A stretch of DNA of 64,000 nt. Origin: JBPYCR01 sp051846915. Its GTDB lineage: Bacteria > Bacillota > Bacilli > Bacillales > Amphibacillaceae. A model generated the notes under the pieces. That model was not told the DNA's origin, ran no database searches, and worked only from the letters and a program-made list of their open reading frames with translations. Location of the stretch: the NCBI RefSeq assembly GCF_051846915.1, contig NZ_JBPYCR010000017.1, forward strand, positions 1-64,000, given 5' to 3'. Of the stretch, positions 7,333-15,042 are shown piece by piece (the stretch's first letter is position 1; each line of letters starts with the position of its first letter). The position numbers and the translations under genes were made by a program.

Positions 7333-8346
7333 CTATGTCGGATCAGCTACTTTAATCAACTGTTTACCAATGTTTTCCCCAGTAAATAAACCGATAAAAG
7401 CATCGGGAATGTTATGAAAACCATCCTTTATCGTTTCTTCAAATTGGATCTCACCATTAGCAACGCTTCTAGCAAGAAATGAATAAGCTTCACCGAAATG
7501 ATTACTGAAGTCGCCGAATAAAAACCCTTGCATCTTGACACGAGATTTGATCAGAAAAGGCTGTACACGTAAACCGATGTCCTTCTCTCCTTCCTTCAAA
7601 TTATAGGACGAAATTGCACCACACACAGGAACGCGGGCAAACGTGTTTAATAGTGGCAAGACGGCGTCGCCAATCTCACCACCGACATTTTCGTAATACA
7701 CGTCGATTCCGTCCGGGCATGTATCTTTTAACTGTTGATGTACATCCCCTTTTTTGTATTGCACTACATCGTCATAGCCTAGCTTATTGATAATATAATT
7801 TGCTTTCTCCTCCGATCCTACAATACCGATAACACGAGCACCGACTTGCTTAGCCAACTGACCGGCGACTTGACCGACCGCACCAGCTGCGCTTGAAACT
7901 ACGACCGTTTCACCCTTTTTCGGCTGACCGATATGCATCATTCCGAAATAGGCCGTTAATCCCGGCATACCGAGTACCCCCAGTGCAGTACTTGGGCTGA
8001 GTCCATTTGTGTCAACCTTACTCACGTCCTCAGATTTTCTTACATGATATTCCTGAAAAGGCAAATTCCCTCGTACGATATCTCCCTTTTTCAATTGGTC
8101 ACTTTCTCCATCGATGACTACGGAAACTACGCCACCATCAAGAGGTTCACCAACCTGAAAAGGCGCAACGTATGAGTCCCTATCTGACATTCTGCCGCGC
8201 ATATATGGGTCAACAGAAACATAGAGCGTTTTTAGCAGTACTTCATTTGCTCCGGGTTTTTGAATACCCACTTCTTTTAACTGAAAGGTGCTGTCGTCCG
8301 GCATACCGTTCGGACGTTTATTTAAAATTAATTGTTTTTGTTTCAT
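7333..8346 (-). CDS. NADP-dependent MDR oxidoreductase (YfmJ/CurA type)
   Basis: A zinc-free medium-chain reductase of the leukotriene-B4 dehydrogenase/CurA group. It has an N-terminal GroES-like fold and a Rossmann domain with AAGAVGQVAGQLAK near residue 155. Members reduce alpha,beta-unsaturated aldehydes and ketones with NADPH and often detoxify reactive carbonyls. There are no zinc-binding Cys clusters, as expected. Two ATG codons stand side by side; the second (8346) is better spaced from the GGAGG. At 337 residues the length is typical. It is transcribed with, or behind, the leftward NAD(P)-binding gene. Confidence 0.88.
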   Translation of the reverse strand: MKQKQLILNKRPNGMPDDSTFQLKEVGIQKPGANEVLLKTLYVSVDPYMRGRMSDRDSYVAPFQVGEPLDGGVVSVVIDGESDQLKKGDIVRGNLPFQEYHVRKSEDVSKVDTNGLSPSTALGVLGMPGLTAYFGMMHIGQPKKGETVVVSSAAGAVGQVAGQLAKQVGARVIGIVGSEEKANYIINKLGYDDVVQYKKGDVHQQLKDTCPDGIDVYYENVGGEIGDAVLPLLNTFARVPVCGAISSYNLKEGEKDIGLRVQPFLIKSRVKMQGFLFGDFSNHFGEAYSFLARSVANGEIQFEETIKDGFHNIPDAFIGLFTGENIGKQLIKVADPT

Positions 8347-8411
8347 CATTTTCCTCCTTCATTTTTATGGCAGTCCATTTTCAAATTGATAAGTGGACCG
8401 TACTAAACGGA

Positions 8412-8456
8412 AAGCATGGCTCGACGGTGGACTCGACCACAAACGTCGCCATGCTT
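8412..8456 (-). terminator. Stem-loop after the NAD(P)-binding gene
   Basis: Arms AAGCATGGC and GCCATGCTT enclose a second small hairpin. It sits 6 nt past the stop of the leftward NAD(P)-binding gene. The T tract is short, so termination may be partial and let transcription continue into the oxidoreductase gene. Confidence 0.5.
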
Positions 8457-8461
8457 GTTAT

Positions 8462-9112
8462 TTATAGACTTTTTATAGCTTCTTGAATTGGTGTGTGACC
8501 ATTAATCACTTTGAATTCTTTGCCGATTGTTACATCGTTTTTTAGTGACTCAAAAATAACATTGGCAATATCTTCACGGGAAACATTAGCCACCTTTACA
8601 GACGTTCCTACATCTACGTTCCCCGTTCCTGAATCATTTGTCAACATTCCCGGATGAATCATTGTATAATCAAGATCTGCTGCTCTTAACCATTCATCTG
8701 CATAATGCTTGGCGATGACATATGGAGCAAAGGATTCTGGTGCTTCTTGGATAGCTTTGCGGCTTGTATCGAATGAACTAATCATAACAAAACGATTGAC
8801 TCCGGCCTTTTTAGCACCTTCAATCGTTTTCACTGCTCCATCGAGGTCGACCATGATTGTCTTATCTTTCCCGGTTTTCGGTCCAGAACCAGCTGTAAAC
8901 ACCACTGCATCAACGTCTTCAGCAGCTCGAGCAATATCCTCTATTTCACCTTCAAGGTTCGCAATGACCGTCTCCGCACCGAGGTCTTCAAAATAAGCTT
9001 TTTGTTCCACTTTACGTAACATCGCTTTTGCAACATGTTCTCCGCTACCCTGAATGGATTTAACCAAGTGTTTTCCGATTTGTCCATTGGCTCCTACAAC
9101 TAAGATTTTCAT
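8462..9112 (-). CDS. NAD(P)-binding oxidoreductase (YhfK-like, atypical SDR)
   Basis: A 216-residue NmrA/SDR-a5-like protein starting MKILVVGANGQIGKHLV, the dinucleotide-binding glycine motif. The open frame extends 123 codons further upstream, but that part is low-complexity and unlike any protein. The ATG at 9112 has a ribosome binding site (AAGGGTGAG) and starts directly at the first beta strand, so I use it. Similar proteins act as NADPH-dependent reductases or sensors of redox state; the substrate is unknown. Confidence 0.85.
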   Translation of the reverse strand: MKILVVGANGQIGKHLVKSIQGSGEHVAKAMLRKVEQKAYFEDLGAETVIANLEGEIEDIARAAEDVDAVVFTAGSGPKTGKDKTIMVDLDGAVKTIEGAKKAGVNRFVMISSFDTSRKAIQEAPESFAPYVIAKHYADEWLRAADLDYTMIHPGMLTNDSGTGNVDVGTSVKVANVSREDIANVIFESLKNDVTIGKEFKVINGHTPIQEAIKSL

Positions 9113-9326
9113 GTACTCACCCTTTCTTAAAAAACGTCTTCCATATTGAAAGACACTTATACACTTTACCCTTAAATAAGAGTTTTTAATCTGAAGTTTT
9201 TGTATGATTAACATGTTGATATTCGTTCTAAAAACTACTACACAATACAAAAACAAAGATATACATAAAAATGTATATCTTAAATGGTACAATGGTTTTA
9301 CATTACTTATTAAGGGAGGAACTCGT

Positions 9327-9704
9327 ATGGGATTTTTAAGTGGCGTTTTAGGAAACGCTTCTACAGCAAACGAAAAAGATGTTGAAAAAGAAATTGGACA
9401 GCTTTTGATAGACGATGAAGAAATAGAAGTTGCTTTTAAATTAATCAGGGATTTAATTGTCTTTACGAACAATCGTCTCATTTCCGTAGATAAACAAGGG
9501 CTAACTGGTAAGAAGGTTGAATATCACTCTATCCCTTACAAAAGCGTTACCCATTTCAGTGTAGAAACGGCCGGAACTTTTGATTTAGATGCTGAATTAA
9601 AAGTATGGATATCTGGAGCTGAAACCCCTGCTCTTGCAAAGCAATTTAAAAAAGACAATAGTATCTACGACATCCAAAAAGTACTGGCTACAATGTGTAG
9701 TTAA
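9327..9704 (+). CDS. Bacterial PH-domain protein
   Basis: A 125-residue soluble protein of the bacterial pleckstrin-homology-like group (YozO-like). A helical N-terminus precedes beta strands with the typical RDLIVFTNNRLISVDKQG turn and SIPYKSVTHFSVET. Such proteins form small rings or bind partners; their role in Bacilli is unknown. ATG 9327 follows a very strong ribosome binding site (GGGAGGA), which excludes the longer upstream reading. It is a single gene, divergent from the NAD(P)-binding gene. Confidence 0.8.
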   Translation: MGFLSGVLGNASTANEKDVEKEIGQLLIDDEEIEVAFKLIRDLIVFTNNRLISVDKQGLTGKKVEYHSIPYKSVTHFSVETAGTFDLDAELKVWISGAETPALAKQFKKDNSIYDIQKVLATMCS

Positions 9705-9825
9705 TTTCACACGATCGAAATGTGGATAAGGGAAGTACACCTGGATTTTGTAGCATGCTTTTCGATGTAAAGTGGATGATTTTTTACACAGTTCACATCT
9801 ATTAGGTATAGGCAACGACTATTTA

Positions 9826-9850
9826 AACGGGACAGGGCACTTGTCCCGTT
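9826..9850. terminator. Inverted repeat between convergent genes
   Basis: Arms AACGGGACA and TGTCCCGTT around a 7-nt loop, just past the stop of the leftward unknown gene. There is no long T run on either strand, so it is a weak terminator candidate. Confidence 0.4.
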
Positions 9851-9853
9851 CCA

Positions 9854-10198
9854 TCAAGTAATCGACGCGCGTTCATCGTCTGTAAATTCCTCCATGCAAT
9901 AACGAATATACTGACTGCGATCAACTGCATAAGACAGCCCCTGTTCTTCAAACACTTCCAGAAGAAAACGATCCAATGTGTACGCCCCGTGTGACTGCAG
10001 TTCTTCCAGTGTCACGCTTGAAACCAACGCTTGATAAGACCCTAACTTTATTAGAGCACGCCCGTCTTCTCGCCACGTCACACTTGACGAAAGTTCAAAT
10101 TCCATGCCAAGTACTTTTACCACAAACGACACAAACTTCTCATTGTTATAATTTTTTGCTATCAAACCTCTAATCCATCCTTGAGAATTCAATTCCAT
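9854..10198 (-). CDS. Hypothetical protein
   Basis: I do not recognise this 114-residue acidic protein. It has no signal peptide, membrane segment or cysteine cluster; alternating strands and helices suggest a compact soluble domain. It has a good ribosome binding site (AAGGAG) 5 nt before ATG 10198. An IS30 copy ends 30 nt upstream, so its native promoter has probably been cut off. Beyond the IS on the same strand is an S-box-like leader, which may once have controlled it. Confidence 0.55.
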   Translation of the reverse strand: MELNSQGWIRGLIAKNYNNEKFVSFVVKVLGMEFELSSSVTWREDGRALIKLGSYQALVSSVTLEELQSHGAYTLDRFLLEVFEEQGLSYAVDRSQYIRYCMEEFTDDERASIT

Positions 10199-10228
10199 TC
10201 ACTCCTTAATAGTATTTATTAAAACCTA

Positions 10229-11294
10229 GATTGTAAAATTAAGCGAGACACAAAAAACGGACATGTCATGATAAACTCAATCTGTAACCTACCAAAGTTA
10301 AGGAGAGTGTATCTGACATGTCCTACACCCATCTTACCAAAACAGAACTGGTATTCATAGAAGAATATCATGCCTTTGGCCTAAAAGGCCGGAAAATAGC
10401 TGAAAAGCTAGGCCGCGGCCATGAAGCAATTTACCGTGTCATCAGACAGCTTAAAAAAGGACTAACTGCGTTAGACATTTACTTGCAGTATCGTACAAAC
10501 AAATCTAAGTGTGGCCGCAAAAGCATTCAATTAACAACTGATGAAGTGGACTATATCACCGATAAAGTCCGTAATGGTTGGACGCCTGATGTTATAATCG
10601 GACGGAATGAAAAAGCCATTTCTTGCAGCATGCGCACACTTTATCGAAAGTTTCAATTAGGCGAGTTTGACCTAAAAGATTTACCCATGCAAGGTAAGCG
10701 CAAACCAAATGGGCACAAGGAAAAAAGAGGTAAACAAGCCTTCAGACGCACGATTCAGGATCGAGAGAATGAACATCCAAATTACCAAGAAGAGTTTGGT
10801 CATCTCGAAGGTGATACCATTGTCGGACGCCATCATAAAAGTGCTGTCATTACACTTGTCGAACGTTTAACAAAATGCATCATTGCTATAAAGCCAGCCG
10901 GAAGGCGGGCTTCCAACATCGAAACATCAATGAACCAATGGATGAGTCAGTTGCCACCACACTTATTTAAGTCAATTATTTTTGATTGTGGCAAGGAATT
11001 CTCTAACTGGAAATCCATCAGCAATGAACATGACATCGACATTTACTTTGCAGATCCAGGCACACCTTCACAAAGAGGATTGAATGAACATTCCAACGGG
11101 CTTCTGCGAAAAAACGGGCTACCTAAGGAAATGGATTTCAACCCTGTGTCACAGGAATATATCGCTTCTGTTGCCTACAGAAGAAACAACGTGCCAAGGA
11201 AATCCTTGAATTATCAAACACCGATTGAGTGTTTCATGAATCATGTCAGTCAAGATTTTGATATAGGGATGTTGTCTCGCTTAAATTGACAAAT
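10229..11294 (+). mobile_element. IS30-family insertion sequence, complete
   Basis: A single transposase gene is flanked by imperfect inverted repeats. The left end at 10229-10250 and the complement of the right end at 11273-11294 match at 18 of 22 positions and share TTAAGCGAGACA or its AATTAAGCGAGACA variant. The transposase is uninterrupted, so the copy may be active. It sits immediately beyond the T tract of a riboswitch terminator. A related solitary end occurs at 42.6 kb. Confidence 0.8.
10318..11289 (+). CDS. IS30-family transposase
   Basis: A 323-residue DDE transposase. The N-terminal helix-turn-helix (residues 5-45) contains GRKIAEKLGRGHEAIYRVI. The catalytic triad is visible as Asp in GHLEGDTIVG, Asp in IIFDCGKEF and Glu in QRGLNEHSNG. 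The family cuts and pastes via circular intermediates. The ribosome binding site GGAGAG precedes ATG 10318. The end of the gene overlaps the right inverted repeat, which is common for IS30. Confidence 0.92.
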   Translation: MSYTHLTKTELVFIEEYHAFGLKGRKIAEKLGRGHEAIYRVIRQLKKGLTALDIYLQYRTNKSKCGRKSIQLTTDEVDYITDKVRNGWTPDVIIGRNEKAISCSMRTLYRKFQLGEFDLKDLPMQGKRKPNGHKEKRGKQAFRRTIQDRENEHPNYQEEFGHLEGDTIVGRHHKSAVITLVERLTKCIIAIKPAGRRASNIETSMNQWMSQLPPHLFKSIIFDCGKEFSNWKSISNEHDIDIYFADPGTPSQRGLNEHSNGLLRKNGLPKEMDFNPVSQEYIASVAYRRNNVPRKSLNYQTPIECFMNHVSQDFDIGMLSRLN

Positions 11295-11299
11295 CAAAA

Positions 11300-11333
11300 A
11301 ACAAAAAAACTTCCTATCCTAGATAAGAAGTTT
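11300..11333 (-). terminator. Intrinsic terminator of the S-box leader
   Basis: On the minus strand AAACTTCTTATC and GATAGGAAGTTT form a strong stem followed by TTTTTTTGTTTTTT. The CTTATC arm can instead pair with GATAAG at the 3' end of the upstream aptamer. This gives the alternative antiterminator that a transcriptional riboswitch needs. Confidence 0.8.
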
Positions 11334-11353
11334 CATAAAAGAACCGGTCACCT

Positions 11354-11445
11354 CCTTATCGATATTTAGCAGGACCACCTTGCCTCTAGAGCAGGTTGGT
11401 GCGGGATCATAGAGCTAAACCTCTCCTCCGACTCTTGATAAAGCT
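11354..11445 (-). ncRNA. S-box (SAM-I-like) riboswitch aptamer
   Basis: The minus strand reads CTTTATCAAGAG, then GGAGGAG, CTATGATCCCG, CAACC, a small hairpin, GGTGG, CCTGC and finally GATAAGG, in the order of the SAM-I consensus. The outer ends CTTTATC and GATAAG close helix P1. Deviations include CACCAACC in place of GGCAACC and a longer P2 loop, so it is a divergent member. The GGTGG-CCTGC stretch also recalls a T-box antiterminator, but the short length and the 5' AUCAAGAG favour an S-box. Binding of SAM would favour the downstream terminator. No methionine gene follows; an IS30 copy does. Confidence 0.6.
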
Positions 11446-11463
11446 TTATTTAATTGTTGCTAT

Positions 11464-11469
11464 ATTATA
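11464..11469 (-). promoter_or_regulatory. -10 box of the S-box leader
   Basis: TATAAT on the minus strand lies 18 nt upstream of the first aptamer bases (CTTTATC). This is the right distance for a transcription start just ahead of helix P1. No strong -35 box is seen, only an A/T-rich stretch. Confidence 0.45.
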
Positions 11470-11628
11470 GCACAGTTTTTTTATAAATGTTTGGCAGCAA
11501 GAAGCGTCTGTTATACATTTAATGGAATTTCTTCGTCTAAATAACCGCCCTCAACGTGACACTCAGTAGAATTATAAAATTCAGTTTGGCACGAAGACTT
11601 ATGCAGGCATGAATTTGCTAGATATACA

Positions 11629-11676
11629 AACTGCACCTCCAAATGTTAGTTAACAGCTAAAATTTGGGGTGCAGTT
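11629..11676. repeat. Inverted repeat in the 11.3-12.1 kb intergenic region
   Basis: Arms AACTGCACCTCCAAAT and ATTTGGGGTGCAGTT, 17 nt apart. The form resembles a terminator derived from insertion-sequence ends. There is no transposase gene beside it. It may stop the leftward small membrane-protein transcript that begins at 11874. Confidence 0.5.
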
Positions 11677-11706
11677 CATTCATGCGAGATTCTTATTCAT
11701 TATAAC

Positions 11707-11874
11707 TTATAGCGGTATGTGGCTTACGAATTGTTTAACATTAGTTGCTAATATTGCATGATCATCTACTACGCTTGATAGAAATCTAAAGTGAGACGAT
11801 CTACCAATCATAATTATAGCGACAAAAAGAACGACCGTAAATGCCACTAATAACCATAAAATAGTGTCTAACAT
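11707..11874 (-). CDS. Small single-span membrane protein
   Basis: A 55-codon frame beginning MLDTILWLLVAF has one clear membrane segment (residues 4-23), followed by a short charged tail ending FVSHIPL. GGGGA precedes the ATG by 3 nt and a GAGGTGAG lies further up. Codon use and the hydrophobic pattern look genuine, but I know no family for it. It may be a small regulatory or stress peptide. Confidence 0.4.
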   Translation of the reverse strand: MLDTILWLLVAFTVVLFVAIIMIGRSSHFRFLSSVVDDHAILATNVKQFVSHIPL

Positions 11875-12113
11875 TTTCCCCAACTTTTAACTCACCTCAC
11901 CAATGAGTATATATACCGGATTGATTAAACTCAAATTATCTACACACCAAAATACCGTTTATGACTAACTTGTGGCCGCATTCTGAAAAATTAAGTACAA
12001 AGTTATTATTCTAGCTTTCTACACTTGACAAAAATCAGTTATTTTCACTAAATACAAGGGGCAATAGTCTTCTTGACATCATAGAAAATACTTTTTCTTT
12101 CCGTCGATTCTGT

Positions 12114-12119
12114 TATAAT
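12114..12119 (+). promoter_or_regulatory. Extended -10 promoter of yeeE-tusA
   Basis: TGTTATAAT is an extended -10 element 48 nt upstream of the TTG start at 12168. A perfect TTGACA at 12073-12078 is too far (35 nt) to pair with it. The space between the small membrane gene and here shows no other gene. Confidence 0.4.
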
Positions 12120-12167
12120 TAATGATGTAACGTTTAAGCAGACTTTTGGGTTAGGGGTTTTTTAGAA

Positions 12168-13361
12168 TTGAAAAATTTCATAGATAAATTGATTAACGAA
12201 TATTGGAGCCCTTATATCGCTATTGGCATTGCCGGTGTATTAAGTGCAATCTACTTTGGGATAACAAATAGCGTGTGGGCAGTTACCGGAGAGTTTACTA
12301 GATTCGGGGGGCATATTCTGTCGGGTCTGGGCATAGATATATCTGATTGGGATTATTTTAATATGATCAATATGGATGGAACAACTCTGTCGCGAACGGA
12401 CGGCTGGATTATTTGGGGGATGTTTATTGGCGCCTTCATCATGGTCCTATTAGGAAATAATTTCAAAATCCGAAAACCGAATCAAAAAAGACGATATTTC
12501 CAAGCACTTATCGGCGGAGTTATTGCCGGGTTCGGTGCGAGACTCGCACTAGGGTGTAACTTAGCAGCGTTTTTCACTGGAGTTCCCCAATTTTCTTTTC
12601 ATGCGTGGATTTTTATGGTCGCTACAGCGATCGGTACTTATTTCGGTTTCAAAATTATTAACATGAAATGGTGGAAAGGGAAACCGCTGCTAAAAAGAGG
12701 CAATGTGACCCAGCCATCCGCCGAAGCACGAGTTATTCAGCCATACATTGGCGGAATTATTGCAGTCGTTTACTTAGGCCTTGTCTTTTACTTTTTCTTT
12801 ACCGGAAAGCCAATGCTAGGTGTAGCAGCACTATTCGGATGCGCCTTTGGTATCTTGATCGAGAGAGGACAAATCTGTTTCACGTCAGCATTTCGCGATT
12901 TATGGGTGAGCGGTAGAGCGACAATGGCAAAAGCAATTGGTGTTGGAATGGCAATAAGTACCGTCTTAACGTTTATCGTTATTATGTACTACGGTTTAGA
13001 ACCGATCACAAAAATTACGGCACCAAGTACATTGATTGGCGGAATTTTATTCGGACTTGGAATTGTATTAGCCGGCAGTTGTGAAACAGGAATGATGTAC
13101 CGAATGATGGAAGGGCAAATCGTATTTCTGCCTGTGTTCGCTGGAAATGTTATCGGGGCTACCTTTTTAGCCTATGCATGGGATCACATGGCTGTATATA
13201 ACATTTTTGTCAAAAGCGGTTCAACGATCAACTTGCTTACAACGATGAAGCCTGCTTACGCACTTATCATCACATTAATCATGCTGGCAGCATGGTACTT
13301 AATCGCCAACTATTGGCAAAAAAATTACCGATTTGGCGTTGGATTTAAGAAAGGAGCATAA
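12168..13361 (+). CDS. YeeE/YedE-family sulfur-compound transporter (TsuA-like)
   Basis: A 397-residue inner-membrane permease with about ten to twelve helices in two pseudo-repeats. Three conserved single Cys occur in the positions used by thiosulfate transporter TsuA: RLALGCNLAAF, RGQICFTSAF and LAGSCETGMM. In that family the cysteines relay thiosulfate across the membrane. The next gene, 2 nt on, is a TusA-type sulfur carrier. This pairing is common and implies that sulfur taken up is passed to TusA in the cytoplasm. The start is TTG with AGGGG about 10 nt before. Whether the substrate is thiosulfate or a selenium or persulfide species is open. Confidence 0.85.
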   Translation: MKNFIDKLINEYWSPYIAIGIAGVLSAIYFGITNSVWAVTGEFTRFGGHILSGLGIDISDWDYFNMINMDGTTLSRTDGWIIWGMFIGAFIMVLLGNNFKIRKPNQKRRYFQALIGGVIAGFGARLALGCNLAAFFTGVPQFSFHAWIFMVATAIGTYFGFKIINMKWWKGKPLLKRGNVTQPSAEARVIQPYIGGIIAVVYLGLVFYFFFTGKPMLGVAALFGCAFGILIERGQICFTSAFRDLWVSGRATMAKAIGVGMAISTVLTFIVIMYYGLEPITKITAPSTLIGGILFGLGIVLAGSCETGMMYRMMEGQIVFLPVFAGNVIGATFLAYAWDHMAVYNIFVKSGSTINLLTTMKPAYALIITLIMLAAWYLIANYWQKNYRFGVGFKKGA

Positions 13362-13363
13362 TT

Positions 13364-13594
13364 ATGGACATTAATTTATCATTGGATGTTAGAGGCGAAT
13401 CTTGCCCATATCCTGTCATTTATACGTTGGAAGCATTAGAAGATATGGAAAAAGGGGAAATTTTACAAGTTGTAGCAGACTGCCCAGCTTCATTTAAAAA
13501 TGTGCCTGAAGAAGTTGTGAAACACGGGTATAAACTCATGAAAGATCCGGAGAAAAAGGGTCGTGATTTGTACTTCTATTTTTTAGCCGGGTAA
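13364..13594 (+). CDS. TusA-family sulfur carrier protein
   Basis: A 76-residue YedF/TusA protein with the characteristic CPxP motif; Cys14 in GESCPYPV is the persulfide carrier. A second Cys occurs in VVADCPASF. It starts 2 nt after the YeeE-type permease and so is translationally linked. It should accept sulfur from the transporter or a sulfurtransferase and deliver it to biosynthesis. A truncated diverged copy lies at 19.5 kb. Confidence 0.88.
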   Translation: MDINLSLDVRGESCPYPVIYTLEALEDMEKGEILQVVADCPASFKNVPEEVVKHGYKLMKDPEKKGRDLYFYFLAG

Positions 13595-13605
13595 ATAGGC
13601 TGAAC

Positions 13606-13815
13606 AAAGAAAAGCGCAAGCGCCCTGCCTAGAAACGTAGCGACTGGACTGAAGCAACTAAGATAAAGGAATCACGATGAGCACCGCGAATCGATGATGA
13701 CTTTCACCCAAGGGCATAAGGGCGACTAAGCCTCTGTCTAAGCCAATCGGCAAGTCTTCTTTATCGCAAGGCGCTGCAGGAAGTCGCCTAGTTTCTGGGC
13801 GCTTAAGCTAGACAG
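13606..13815. repeat. MITE-like long imperfect palindrome
   Basis: A roughly 200-nt GC-richer block folds end to end: AAGCGCCC pairs with GGGCGCTT, AGAAAC with GTTTCT, GCGACT with AGTCGC, and GATAAAG with CTTTATC nearer the loop. The edge sequences GCGCAAGCGCC and GCGCTTAAGCTAGACA look like a dispersed intergenic element known from Bacillaceae genomes. It follows tusA by 12 nt and could act as its 3' structure. No protein is encoded. Confidence 0.55.
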
Positions 13816-13857
13816 CTATGCACAAAATTATATACATTCTTATCTTTTTAAAAAAAC

Positions 13858-13897
13858 GGCTATACCACAGCAGGAAACATTGTGGTATAGCCATTTT
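13858..13897. terminator. Bidirectional terminator
   Basis: Arms GGCTATACCACA and TGTGGTATAGCC, with ATTTTTATT on the plus side and a TTTTTTT run on the minus side. It separates yeeE-tusA from the facing ureohydrolase operon. Confidence 0.85.
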
Positions 13898-13981
13898 TAT
13901 TATTTTGTTGCAACTCTTGACTATAGATTTTGCTATAATCACGGTGAAAACCAGTACTTGTGTCCTTTGCTCAACTGCAAT

Positions 13982-14941
13982 TTATTTCTGGTACCTTGCT
14001 AATGATCCTAACATATCAGCTACAAATCTTGCTGCAGTAATCGCTGTAATATCGCTATGATCATACGGAGGTGCGATTTCCACCACATCAAAGCCAACAA
14101 CATCTAATTTCCCTAACATGTCAATAGCAAGAATCATTTCCCTTGTTTGGATTCCACCAGGTGTTGGTGCACATGTGCCCGGCGTTTGCGAAGCTTCTAA
14201 AGAATCCATATCAAACGAAATATAAACTCCATCTGTTCCATCTGTTGCAACTTCAATAGCCTCTTTCATTACTTCTTCAATCCCTTTAGAGTATATATCC
14301 CTCATTGTGTGTAAAGAAATATTGTTTTTCTTTACATATTCGTATTCCGCTTTAGGATTCATTGCGCCATGCGGTCCAATAATTACAGCGTTCTTAGGGT
14401 CAAAACAGCTTAATTCCATCGTTCTTGGCACAGGACAACAGTGATTCCATTTATCTCCCCCTACATCCTCTGCTGTATCAAGGTGGGCGTCAAATAATAT
14501 AAATCCATATTTACCCGAAGGATTGAACTTCTCTACTGCTCTTGTTCCGCCAATGGTTATTGCGTGATCCCCTCCAATAGTGATTGGGATAGCACCACCA
14601 TGTAGTATTTCCAATATATCCTCTTTACTTCGTTCGATAGTTGTAAAAGCATCTCCAATTTTTACATTCACATCTCCAAAGTCATGAACATTAAAAACAT
14701 CATTGATATCAACATCATAATCAAAATGATAAGGGATTAAACTGGATGATACATCTCTAAATTTCCGTGGACCCATTGTAGAACCGGTTCTAGTAATTGT
14801 AGTTCCGTCAAACGGTACACCTATAATACCAGCTTTCACATTATTTTTTTCAATTAATTCTCTCTTAGGTTCCATAATAGGTCTTTTCATAAATGTAGCA
14901 ATTCCAGCGTGTAATACTGAATTCCAAACATCATTTGACAT
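13982..14941 (-). CDS. Ureohydrolase (arginase/agmatinase family)
   Basis: A 319-residue binuclear-metal hydrolase. All metal ligands are present: His126 in GGDH, Asp151, His153 and Asp155 in FDAHLDT, and Asp244 and Asp246 in SFDMDSLE. The family splits urea from arginine, agmatine, guanidinobutyrate, guanidine or similar. The SLEAS following the last ligands, where arginase and agmatinase have VLDP, and the CCPVP insert point away from the classical enzymes. It is the last gene of a leftward run with an amino-acid permease and a nitrilase-like amidase. I infer a guanidino compound as substrate, identity unknown. Confidence 0.85.
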   Translation of the reverse strand: MSNDVWNSVLHAGIATFMKRPIMEPKRELIEKNNVKAGIIGVPFDGTTITRTGSTMGPRKFRDVSSSLIPYHFDYDVDINDVFNVHDFGDVNVKIGDAFTTIERSKEDILEILHGGAIPITIGGDHAITIGGTRAVEKFNPSGKYGFILFDAHLDTAEDVGGDKWNHCCPVPRTMELSCFDPKNAVIIGPHGAMNPKAEYEYVKKNNISLHTMRDIYSKGIEEVMKEAIEVATDGTDGVYISFDMDSLEASQTPGTCAPTPGGIQTREMILAIDMLGKLDVVGFDVVEIAPPYDHSDITAITAARFVADMLGSLARYQK

Positions 14942-15042
14942 TTAATATATCCTCCCTGTATTAAATAATTTTATTAGAATCTTCGTTTTAAGAGAGCCTA
15001 TTTATTTATAATAGATTATATGAACAATATTCTATTACTTTA

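Noticed and set aside
9113..9481. N-terminal extension of the YhfK-like gene to 9481
   Set aside because: It is low-complexity, overlaps the promoter and start of the divergent PH-domain gene, and the ribosome binding site and fold both begin at 9112.
11354..11445. T-box leader because of GGTGG and CCTGC
   Set aside because: It is far too short, and the 5' AUCAAGAG, AUGA and CCTGC blocks and P1 pairing fit the S-box better.
13606..13815. CRISPR-like repeats or a tRNA in the folded block after tusA
   Set aside because: There is no repeated unit with spacers and no cloverleaf; the pairing is one long imperfect palindrome.
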